Made by a program: the position numbers and the translations under genes. Below, piece by piece: positions 22,256 through 29,943 of a stretch of DNA of 64,000 bases; the stretch's first letter is position 1, and every line of letters begins with the position of its first letter. The notes beneath the pieces are model-generated. The model was not told the origin of the DNA and searched no databases. It saw nothing but the letters and a program-made list of their open reading frames with translations. The stretch is from Nosema muscidifuracis (taxonomy: Eukaryota > Microsporidia > Nosematidae), in the NCBI GenBank assembly GCA_028335825.1, contig JAIOKI010000010.1, positions 62,001 through 126,000 of the forward strand, given 5' to 3'.

Positions 22256-22642
22256 TCAATGAGATTTTCTATTTTTCTCTTCTTTCTGTCTTTCTAATAG
22301 TATTCTAGCTGCAACTGTAGCCAAAATATTAAGCTGTCTATACTCATATGAATAGTCATTATTATACTGCGAATAGTATTCCTTCCTATTTTTACTCTTC
22401 TGTCTTTGGTTCTGGAACCATATCTGTATAGTTCTTGGTCTCATTTGCAATTTACGACTTAATTCTTCTCTAAGTTCAGTAGAAGGAAACGGGTTTTGTA
22501 GATAATAATCATACAGTACTTTGCTTTGATATGTTGACATTACCGTTCTTACCCGTCTTGTTGTTGCTGGTATATCATCTGAACTAGTATTGCTTTTTTC
22601 TTTGTTCTCCTTCATATTGCTATCCATATATTTTGGTATCAT
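22256..22642 (-). CDS. Homeodomain transcription factor
   Basis: A 128-residue protein with a canonical homeodomain at about 28-88. RRVRTVMSTYQSKVLYDYY forms arm and helix 1, PFPSTELREELSRKL helix 2, and RPRTIQIWFQNQRQKSKN helix 3, with the invariant Trp, Phe, Asn and Arg present. It lacks a TALE insertion. The 27 residues before it are Ser/Asn/Lys-rich. It binds DNA and probably regulates transcription. It is flanked by long gaps on both sides and has no CCC signal at the ATG, unlike the divergent homeodomain-like gene at 8.3 kb. Confidence 0.92.
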   Translation of the reverse strand: MIPKYMDSNMKENKEKSNTSSDDIPATTRRVRTVMSTYQSKVLYDYYLQNPFPSTELREELSRKLQMRPRTIQIWFQNQRQKSKNRKEYYSQYNNDYSYEYRQLNILATVAARILLERQKEEKNRKSH

Positions 22643-23019
22643 TTTTTTTGTATTTATAGGATAGATTAAAATCTATTTATTGTTTAATGAGTAATAAATG
22701 AAATTGTTTGGCTGGATATCAAACACCAATGACGTGGAATTTTTGATATAAATAGTATGAAAACAAACTTATTTATTGGATCAAAAAGATTGTTTCAGAT
22801 TCTGTGTTAAGAAAGGAGAATGAGTTAGTTAAATTAATTATTAAAGGAGAAATATTGGTTATATTTTATAAATATTATTATTTACTGGTCGATTAAATTT
22901 TATTATACCTAAACAAAAAAATATTTTAATCAATTATCAGATTTTTATCTGATAATTAAATAATAAAGGTTTATTTTTTAATTAAATTTATAAGAAAGTA
23001 AATCAATTGATTAATTAAT
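22643..23019. other. Intergenic gap, nothing recognised
   Basis: AT-rich sequence upstream of the homeodomain gene and downstream of CCT6. It includes ACCAATGACGTGGAATTTTT near 22726, with an E-box/CRE-like ACGTG core that recurs as AACGTGGAAT near 22050. A short inverted repeat ATCAGATTTTTATCTGAT lies near 22937. Confidence 0.4.
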
Positions 23020-24558
23020 TTAATTATTCATTTTATCTTCTTTAATGCATTTACCTGCTCTAATTATTTCATCTACCATAAGTAAGCTCATAGCTACTAC
23101 AGCACTATTTCCTAAAACTCCTTGTGCTACTCCAAAACTATCATAAACAGATTTCTCTTTTATATCACCTCTAAGAATTTTGACCATATCTTCATGAACA
23201 TTACTTCCCCTATTTCTTAACAAATATTTAATCATATTAGTGTAAGCCTCTTTCAATATTTCATATCCAATCACGTCTTTTTCATTAACGTCAGAAATTC
23301 GCATATTGAGATAATTTACCAATTTTTTATATAAATTAATTCCTCCACTAATAACCTTTTTATCTTTATATGTACTATGAAGAACCTTTAGTGATCCCCT
23401 AATTCCATTATTCATCTTATTCATCTCATTATCTGTATCAGCTCTAATTAAAATTGTACAAGATCCTTTAAATGGTGTACCTTCTAAATAAGTGTACTTC
23501 TCTTCACCTATACTTACAACTCTTACTTTTTTACAGTATCCTAAATTTCTAACATCTAATTGAGAAATTTCACTTATAATATTTCCACCACACATGTACA
23601 TAAGTCTTTCCATATTTCTTCTTTTAGCTCTTCTAAGTGCTAATATATTATATTTAGCAAGAATATCTAAAGAAAAAGGATCAATTCCTTTTTCTGAAAT
23701 TAATAAAAGACTTTTACCACTTTCATTTTTAATTTTCTCTGCAAATTCACCAATCAACTGTGCTTTCTTTAAAATAAACTCTCTTTCATTTTTTACAAGT
23801 TCTTCTCTTTGTTGAGATGAGCTGTAAATAAATTGAGCATTTATTTCAGGCTTTTCATATTCTAAAGACATATTTGTAACAAGTACTACTACATCTTCAA
23901 GTTTAGTAGGCATTCCATAGTGTCTATTACCATGATCTAAAACAAGTCCATCAATATATTTTGTGTCATTTACGTCACCTTCGTTCATTTTTATTACTTC
24001 TATCATATTTACATCTTGAAATTGAGATTCTGAAATATTTTTAACTGCCTTAATTAAAATTGGTGCTAAAATTCTACTATTTTGTTTGCTCAATTTAGTA
24101 TTTAATAAATTATAAGCCAATGTATTAAAATCTTTATCATCATTTATATTCATACAAATTTTTTCTAAATATTTAGAAATATCCGTTATACTATTTTGTA
24201 ATCCGTTACAAATCAATGGAATAGATACTCCATCACAAAAATATTTATAAGCTGCATTAAAAATATCTGAACATAAAACTATAAATGAAGTACTTCCATC
24301 ACCAAATGTACTGTATAAAGACATAGCAGCTTTTGTAATGACAATAGAAGTTGGATTAATAAATTGGATATCTTTACACAATACAGATCCATTTTTTGTT
24401 ATAGTAAGTGTCTGTCCTGGTGTTATAATAGCTTTATATGTTCCATTTGGTCCTAATGATACTGAAAATAATGATTTAAGTGAATGACATGTCGTACTAT
24501 TAAGTTTTATGGCTTGTCCTGACTGAGTTATCTGTGCATCAGATTGAGTTGATTGCAT
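23020..24558 (-). CDS. CCT6: Chaperonin CCT subunit zeta (CCT6)
   Basis: A 512-residue group II chaperonin subunit of the cytosolic TRiC ring, folding actin, tubulin and others. The nucleotide site is visible: SLGPNGTYK (34-42), ITKNGSVL (53-60) and GDGSTSF (86-92, catalytic-loop Asp87). IQFINPTSIVITKAA (64-78) and DHGNRHYGMPTKLEDVVVL followed by MSLEYEKPEINAQFIYSSSQ (about 212-255) match zeta subunits rather than the other seven. The C-terminal GGG loop is altered to SGGINLYKKL-type wording. It is slightly short of the usual 530. TTGCCCTAAAAAATG supports the start. Confidence 0.93.
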   Translation of the reverse strand: MQSTQSDAQITQSGQAIKLNSTTCHSLKSLFSVSLGPNGTYKAIITPGQTLTITKNGSVLCKDIQFINPTSIVITKAAMSLYSTFGDGSTSFIVLCSDIFNAAYKYFCDGVSIPLICNGLQNSITDISKYLEKICMNINDDKDFNTLAYNLLNTKLSKQNSRILAPILIKAVKNISESQFQDVNMIEVIKMNEGDVNDTKYIDGLVLDHGNRHYGMPTKLEDVVVLVTNMSLEYEKPEINAQFIYSSSQQREELVKNEREFILKKAQLIGEFAEKIKNESGKSLLLISEKGIDPFSLDILAKYNILALRRAKRRNMERLMYMCGGNIISEISQLDVRNLGYCKKVRVVSIGEEKYTYLEGTPFKGSCTILIRADTDNEMNKMNNGIRGSLKVLHSTYKDKKVISGGINLYKKLVNYLNMRISDVNEKDVIGYEILKEAYTNMIKYLLRNRGSNVHEDMVKILRGDIKEKSVYDSFGVAQGVLGNSAVVAMSLLMVDEIIRAGKCIKEDKMNN

Positions 24559-24645
24559 TTTTTAGGGCAAAAATTATTCAAAATAAAATTTTGTTGAAAA
24601 ATAATATTTCATGTTTTGTAATAATCTATTTAACAAAATATTTAA

Positions 24646-24969
24646 TTATTTAATATTCTTAAATTCTTTTATAATTGTAGCATCCTCCATGTTGATTGTT
24701 TGTACAAATTTATTAAATTCGTTACGCTCTAAATCATTTTTAAAAGAAAAAATCTCATCAACATTTTTAGATACTTTTCCATATACAGTAAGTACAAATG
24801 AAGGATAATGTACAGGAATTGGGTAGCATAATTTTTCAGCTTTTTTATTAACTACTACTGTATTATTAGCATATAAAAGTACATAAAAAGATTCACCAAA
24901 TCCACATTCGATATTTGGATTTTTCTTAGTTTTAAACATCATCTTCACATTATTTCTCAAAAATATCAT
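24646..24969 (-). CDS. Small PH-like protein, function unknown
   Basis: A 107-residue frame starting MIFLRNNVK; an in-frame TTG further upstream overlaps the RPS5 start signal and is unlikely. YVLLYANNTVVVNKKA followed by beta-rich sequence, then IFSFKNDLERNEFNKFVQTI (about 72-92), has the layout of a pleckstrin-homology or Ran-binding barrel: strands, then a closing helix with an aromatic residue. No catalytic motif. It is divergent from RPS5 with only 21 bp between the two ATGs, so the two share a promoter (GGGGC on this strand, GCCCC on the other). Confidence 0.6.
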   Translation of the reverse strand: MIFLRNNVKMMFKTKKNPNIECGFGESFYVLLYANNTVVVNKKAEKLCYPIPVHYPSFVLTVYGKVSKNVDEIFSFKNDLERNEFNKFVQTINMEDATIIKEFKNIK

Positions 24970-24990
24970 TTTAAAAATTTTTAGCCCCAA
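24970..24990. promoter_or_regulatory. 21-bp bidirectional start region between RPS5 and the PH-like gene
   Basis: The two start codons face away from each other with TTTTAAAAATTTTTAGCCCC and AA between. On the plus strand GCCCCAAATG is the usual start signal of RPS5. On the minus strand the same bases read GGGG 17-20 bp before the ATG of the PH-like gene. Other genes here (RPB4, the broken CTL gene) also use a G-run. Confidence 0.6.
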
Positions 24991-25560
24991 ATGTCTGAAA
25001 TCAAATTATTTGAAAAATACAGTTACGACGATGTAGTCTGTGTAGACGAATCACTAGCACCATTTATAAATGTCACTAGGAAATTTATTGTTCCTCATGA
25101 AGCATCAAGATCAGTAGTTAAGAGCAAGAGTAAAGCTAAATTATCTATAGTAAACAGATTTGTTAATTCATTAATGAGAAATGGAAGAAATAGTGGTAAG
25201 AAGAATTTGGCTAATATTTGTGTAGAAGATGCTTTTGTTATAATCAATTGTATCACTAAGAAAAATCCTATTCAGGTATTAGTAGATGCTATTATAAATG
25301 CAGGACCAAGAGAAGATACAGCTAGAGTAGGAAGAGGAGGTTCAATGAAAAGAACTTCAGTAGATATTTCTCCTTCAAAGAGAGTTAGTATTGCAATCTG
25401 TCTTTTATCAAATGGAATCAGAGCTTCAGCTTTTAAATCAAGAAAAACTTTAGCTGAATGTATTGCTGACGAATTAATAAATGCTAGTGGATGTACCCAA
25501 AATTCATATGCAGTAAAGAAGAGAGAGGAAATAGAAAGAATCGCTAAATCTAATCGTTAA
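24991..25560 (+). CDS. RPS5: 40S ribosomal protein S5 (uS7)
   Basis: A 189-residue uS7, in the head of the small subunit at the mRNA exit. Diagnostic stretches are [17 protein letters not shown] (51-67), [20 protein letters not shown] (92-111), [15 protein letters not shown] (113-127), [16 protein letters not shown] and the C-terminal [18 protein letters not shown]. Length and end match eukaryotic S5 with a trimmed N-terminus. There is no intron at the 5' end, although ribosomal protein genes are the usual intron carriers in microsporidia. GCCCCAAATG marks the start. Confidence 0.96.
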   Translation: MSEIKLFEKYSYDDVVCVDESLAPFINVTRKFIVPHEASRSVVKSKSKAKLSIVNRFVNSLMRNGRNSGKKNLANICVEDAFVIINCITKKNPIQVLVDAIINAGPREDTARVGRGGSMKRTSVDISPSKRVSIAICLLSNGIRASAFKSRKTLAECIADELINASGCTQNSYAVKKREEIERIAKSNR

Positions 25561-26038
25561 ATTAAATTTTTATCTTTAAATCTAGATTTATTGGTATCTT
25601 TTATATTATTTGATTCTTATCTTTTTAAATTATCTTTATTGATATCTCTTATATAAAATTTAAAGTTAGTTAATATTTAATTAAAAATAAATGATTGAAG
25701 TTTTCAATTTATTGAGAAGATGATTTTTATTTTATATTATTAAATTTTTATCGTATTGAGAAGATGATTTTTATTTTATATTATTAAATTTTTATCGTAT
25801 TGAGAAGATGATTTTTATTAAATATAATTGATTGAATTTTTTATTGTATTGAGAAGATAATTTTTATTAAATATAATTGATTGAATTTTTTATCGTATTA
25901 CATGATGATTTTTTTTGACCCTTTAATTATCCTTTTCTTATTTAAAAGGTCAAAAATCTCATTGATTCACCAATAAATTTATTTAAACGGAGAAAATCAA
26001 AATTAAAAATATAAAACAAAATATCTCTAATAAGGAGA
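25561..26038. repeat. 44- to 50-bp tandem repeats, ATTGAGAAGATGATTTTTAT family
   Basis: Copies start at about 25711, 25755, 25799 and 25848. The first three are 44 bp apart and nearly identical. The rest of the gap is AT-rich. A CCC word at 25918 (TTTGACCCTTTAATTATCC) is not followed by an ATG. Confidence 0.85.
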
Positions 26039-26728
26039 ATGAACAGAATCGGAAATATTTTAGATATGGAAATATCGAAATTTCTACCACTGATAACCAT
26101 AGGAAATATCTTAAACACATTATTTACATTAGAAGATCAAGGTATAGAACCAAGTACAACAGCTCTTTTTTTACCTGCTATAATATCAAATTTTGGAGGA
26201 CCATTAATAGCCAATCTAGTTTACAAACAATTTAATTTCTCTGCTGAACTTCTTGTAATATTTTTTATTACACTTATTATTTTCTCAGTGATTCACAAGT
26301 TGAAATTTCTTAGATATTTTGTATGTATTTTTCCTATGATAGGTAAATCATTATTTTTTGTAAGTTTGAAAAATAATAGACAACCCATTTACAATATTTT
26401 AGGATATTTGATAATTTCAAACGTATTTGATAAAATTCTTAAAAAGGTTGTTTTTAACAAAGATCAGATAGAATATACCAATGAAGATATCACTGATCTT
26501 GGTATTAATATTTGTATAATAACATTAAGTAAGATATTCCAACCATCAGATCATTATGTTTTCTCAATAGTTTTAATTATTTCTGTATTTCCTACTTTAA
26601 ATGGATTTTATCAGAAAAGAATTCAGTCTCTCAAAAAGAATACCAAGAAGAATATCAAAGCTAAAAATATTTCACCAACTATAAAAAAAAGACCCATTCG
26701 TAGATCAAGCTTATCAAACTTAGTCTAA
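26039..26728 (+). CDS. Multi-spanning membrane protein, possibly TRIC-like
   Basis: A 229-residue protein with about six hydrophobic segments (14-30, 41-60, 69-85, 90-108, 118-135, 170-195) and a basic cytosolic tail (KKNTKKNIKAK, KKRPIRRSS). The stretch FLPAIISNFGGPLIANLVYK (about 44-63) is reminiscent of the FGGG element of trimeric intracellular cation channels, which also have seven spans and a basic tail, but I cannot confirm this. The ATG follows AATAAGGAGA with no C-run. Otherwise a membrane protein of unknown role, probably in the ER. Confidence 0.6.
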   Translation: MNRIGNILDMEISKFLPLITIGNILNTLFTLEDQGIEPSTTALFLPAIISNFGGPLIANLVYKQFNFSAELLVIFFITLIIFSVIHKLKFLRYFVCIFPMIGKSLFFVSLKNNRQPIYNILGYLIISNVFDKILKKVVFNKDQIEYTNEDITDLGINICIITLSKIFQPSDHYVFSIVLIISVFPTLNGFYQKRIQSLKKNTKKNIKAKNISPTIKKRPIRRSSLSNLV

Positions 26729-26756
26729 AATAAATAAATATTTTTTAAAGGAATTA

Positions 26757-26925
26757 TTTAAAAATCTAATATACTTGTCTTTTAACAATATTTTTATAGA
26801 CATTACTTAAATCTAAGACAATTGATTTATTTAAAAATCTAATATACTTGTCTTTTAATAATATTTTTATAGACATTATTTAAGTCTAAGACAATTAATT
26901 TATTTAAAAATCTAAGATAATTAAT
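26757..26925. repeat. 73-bp tandem repeat, 2.3 copies
   Basis: Units beginning AAAATCTAATATACTTGTCT start at 26761 and 26834, with a partial third copy near 26905. They lie between the convergent 3' ends of the membrane-protein gene and RPS29. Confidence 0.9.
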
Positions 26926-26930
26926 TTATT

Positions 26931-27137
26931 TTAATCATAAATATTAAATCCAATATCTTGAGCATATTCTCTAAAACATCTTCTACATATAGTCATATCA
27001 TATTTAAAAATAATTCCTCTGAAACTACTACAAGCACGGCACATCTTAGATTGTTCATTGGTAGCTACTTTGTGAGAAAAAGGACCTTTTGGCTCATTTT
27101 GTTTAAGTGGTACATCTAATATATCAGCAAGCTTCAT
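26931..27137 (-). CDS. RPS29: 40S ribosomal protein S29 (uS14)
   Basis: A 68-residue zinc-ribbon ribosomal protein. [34 protein letters not shown] carries the four zinc cysteines as two CxxC pairs (residues 32, 35 and 51, 54) and the near-invariant CRxCFREYAxDIGF end. Eukaryotic S29 is normally 56 residues; this one has about 12 extra at the N-terminus, supported by ACCCCTCAAATG directly before the first ATG. Confidence 0.94.
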   Translation of the reverse strand: MKLADILDVPLKQNEPKGPFSHKVATNEQSKMCRACSSFRGIIFKYDMTICRRCFREYAQDIGFNIYD

Positions 27138-27402
27138 TTGAGGGGTTAAATTTATGAAAAAAATTTAAAAAATTAAATTTAAATAAATAAAGCATTAAAA
27201 AAATAGAGACCGTATAAAAAAAAGAAAGCATGAAAAAATAGAGACAACATTAAAAAAATTACAGCATGAAAAAAAAGACAGTATAAAAAATTACTAAAAA
27301 ATAAAAAAATAGAGACAGTATAAAAATCAATAAAATAGTAAAACAAAAATAAATAAAAAATAAAAACAAAAATAAATAAAATATAAACAATAGGCATTAA
27401 AT

Positions 27403-28542
27403 ATGAACGTATTATATATCTTATTTTCAACATTATTAGATTACAAACCAGAAAAATCATCTAGATTAATAGAAAATACAAAAGAAGATCCACATATAGT
27501 ATCTTTATATACGGTAGATGATATTAATATCCCAGCTATAAAAAATTTAAGTAGAGAAATTCTTTATGAAGGATTTATAGCTATCGATAGTATCATTTTC
27601 CTTGTTGAAACTGGTGTTATTAAGGAAAAAGATTTAGAAAAATTTGTTAAAGAAACTGTTCTTAGTGCTAAAAAACTTCTAATATTGAGACCAGGAATAA
27701 GAAAATATTTTGATAATTTTTCTACGAATATAGATATTAATAATAATCATATTAAAAAATTATTAGAAATGAGAAATAAAGTTTTTGAACTTGATAAATC
27801 TCAAATAGCTATGTCTATCACAAGGGATCGTATTAGAGAACTTGAAAACAGAATTAATTCTGATCTTATTCTTATAGAAGATAACAAAGAAAATTCATAT
27901 TTAAGGATGATTAAAGCTCTCTCGGATTCTCGTTATGGTGAAGATGGACTTAGTGTAAATTTATCTAAAGAAAGATTTGAATTCTACCGAGAAAATGTTG
28001 CAATATCTAAAGATCAGATTAATGAATCGAAGATTTCTTTGAATCTAGGAGGTTCTATATTTGGAACTTCATTATTATTTAATCTTATTAAAAGATTGAC
28101 TATTCAAAATAAACGAGAAATAGTCAAAAGATCAGTATCATCATTTTTAGAACCATTGAAAATTCTTCATGAGAACACTATAAATAGATCATTTATGGAT
28201 AAAAAGAAACAAATTATTGAATTTTTAATAAACTGTTTAGAAATTCGTAATGGAATATACAGACAAAAAGTTGATGATGCTTTTTATAACAGATCAATAC
28301 TTATCGACCATTTTATACAAGAAAATGGGTCAGAAGATGATCTTTTCAAAACTCTTGATAAATTACAAGAAGAAGAAATAAAAAAATTAATTTATGTATT
28401 TGAGAACATGAATGAAGAACAAATGGGCTGTGTAATAGTTCATGACAGAAGTCTTATAGATAAATATTTAAATTATTTATGTGATGGTCAGGATAGTTCA
28501 AAAGTTAAATTATTCGATTTATTTAAATCAATTAGTAGATAA
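27403..28542 (+). CDS. Unrecognised 379-residue protein
   Basis: The first 13 residues (MNVLYILFSTLLD) are hydrophobic but too short for a confident signal peptide. The rest is helical and charged, with heptad-like stretches at about 120-215 and 235-330. No motif I know. The ATG lacks the C-run signal. Its last 15 bases overlap the 3' end of the convergent oxidoreductase gene. It could be a secreted or lineage-specific protein; I give no function. Confidence 0.7.
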   Translation: MNVLYILFSTLLDYKPEKSSRLIENTKEDPHIVSLYTVDDINIPAIKNLSREILYEGFIAIDSIIFLVETGVIKEKDLEKFVKETVLSAKKLLILRPGIRKYFDNFSTNIDINNNHIKKLLEMRNKVFELDKSQIAMSITRDRIRELENRINSDLILIEDNKENSYLRMIKALSDSRYGEDGLSVNLSKERFEFYRENVAISKDQINESKISLNLGGSIFGTSLLFNLIKRLTIQNKREIVKRSVSSFLEPLKILHENTINRSFMDKKKQIIEFLINCLEIRNGIYRQKVDDAFYNRSILIDHFIQENGSEDDLFKTLDKLQEEEIKKLIYVFENMNEEQMGCVIVHDRSLIDKYLNYLCDGQDSSKVKLFDLFKSISR

Positions 28543-29658
28543 GTCAAAGAAAAGTCCAAACGATCTTACTTTTTCAATAAATGATGTTTCACGAAAAACG
28601 AATCCTGGTGTTAATACACCACCAGGTAAATTTAAAATATTTTGACCAGATTTCTTTTTTTTTAACATATCGTGCAAAATCAAAGCACATTGACTTACAC
28701 AAATTCCTGTAGTAATATATGCAGGGTCAGGACCAGTTATATACAGCCTTTTAGAAATACTTTTTCCATCTTTAATTCCTATTCCATTAAGTTTCATAGA
28801 AAATGACCCTTTCTTAATTAATTTATCCGAGGGTGAATCTTTAACCAGATTGTATGAAAAGAATCCATAAAACCTTTTTAGTATATTTTTACCAAAACTG
28901 AATTTACAAAGAAAGGATATCATTGACAAGTAAAAATAGTAAACGAATAAATTAAAAATATTTCCTATTCTAATAAAAACAGAGAATTTAGTTGTAGGAA
29001 GATTACACATTCTCATTAAATTTTGTGTATTACTTACAACATAATGATCTGTACCTCTAAATTTAGCAACGTATCCATAAGATTCGTCATCATAAAAATA
29101 TTCCTTAATAGGCTTATTGGTAGATCTTGTAGATGATTTTTCTTTTTTATAACAACTTAAAGATTCTATAAGGCTTTTCCATGTTCCTATATTTACTATC
29201 CCATTCTTAATTTCGATAATGTTTCTAATTTCTATATCTGAATCGAATGATTGTTTAAGATACTCAGTTCCTAAATCTGATACAACAGAATCAAATCCTG
29301 ATCCTTGTATGATAAATAATTTTTTATTAGTAGCTATATCATGATAATTATTCATAATACGTTTCATAAAGTGTACTTCACCACATAAATCTAAATAATG
29401 AGTCATATTATCAATACATGATTTGATTATTGTCTCACCTGTTTCATGATATGGTCCTACACAATTGATAAGAATTTCAGTCTTTTTAGCCACTTCTTCC
29501 AATAAACATTCAATTTTCGGTAAATTAGTATCAGTAATTTTTGAAATATCTCTAGCAGCCAGTGCTATTCTTAGATCAGTATTTTCCAAATATGGTATAA
29601 TATATTTAGCAGTGTATCCACTTGATCCGTATAAAATTATATCATATTCTTTATCCAT
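28528..29658 (-). CDS. Saccharopine-dehydrogenase-like oxidoreductase (SCCPDH type)
   Basis: A 376-residue NAD(P)-binding protein. The Rossmann start DIILYGSSGYTAKYIIPYL (5-23) corresponds to the family's GATGFTG, followed by RIALAARD. MTHYLDLCGEVHFMKR and FIIQGSGFDSVVSDLGTEYL (about 84-133) match the TGExxxxxxxxxxx and GFDSIPSDLG elements of SCCPDH/YNR-type proteins. True saccharopine dehydrogenase activity is unlikely; the human relative sits on lipid droplets with unknown activity. A hydrophobic stretch near 228-260 may touch membrane. ACCCTAAATG fixes the start. Confidence 0.85.
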   Translation of the reverse strand: MDKEYDIILYGSSGYTAKYIIPYLENTDLRIALAARDISKITDTNLPKIECLLEEVAKKTEILINCVGPYHETGETIIKSCIDNMTHYLDLCGEVHFMKRIMNNYHDIATNKKLFIIQGSGFDSVVSDLGTEYLKQSFDSDIEIRNIIEIKNGIVNIGTWKSLIESLSCYKKEKSSTRSTNKPIKEYFYDDESYGYVAKFRGTDHYVVSNTQNLMRMCNLPTTKFSVFIRIGNIFNLFVYYFYLSMISFLCKFSFGKNILKRFYGFFSYNLVKDSPSDKLIKKGSFSMKLNGIGIKDGKSISKRLYITGPDPAYITTGICVSQCALILHDMLKKKKSGQNILNLPGGVLTPGFVFRETSFIEKVRSFGLFFDLSTN

Positions 29659-29943
29659 TTAGGGTAAAATAAAATAAAAGTTTATTTTGATCATTTTTTT
29701 ATTAATTTTATACAATAATTCGTTAAATATAATTATTTACACTGATTGTTAAAAGATATGTCAAAAATGTCATTTTTAAAGGATTATTAAAATAGTCAAC
29801 TCTATCACAATTTTTAATTTATCAAATAAAGTTTGAGCTGTTAAATTACTGACCAATAAAAATCTTGAAACATCAGATAATTGGTACATAACTGTAAATA
29901 ATTTCAAAGAAAAAGATAAAAAGAATTTTTATAAAATATAATA

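Noticed and set aside
23594-24808. Plus-strand frames at 23594-23815 and 24611-24808
   Set aside because: They lie antisense inside CCT6 and the PH-like gene, with no start signal or recognisable motif.
26039-26728. Firm TRIC channel assignment
   Set aside because: Only one FGG-containing helix is suggestive; other TRIC landmarks (KEI/R and G-rich helix 5) are not evident, so it stays unassigned.
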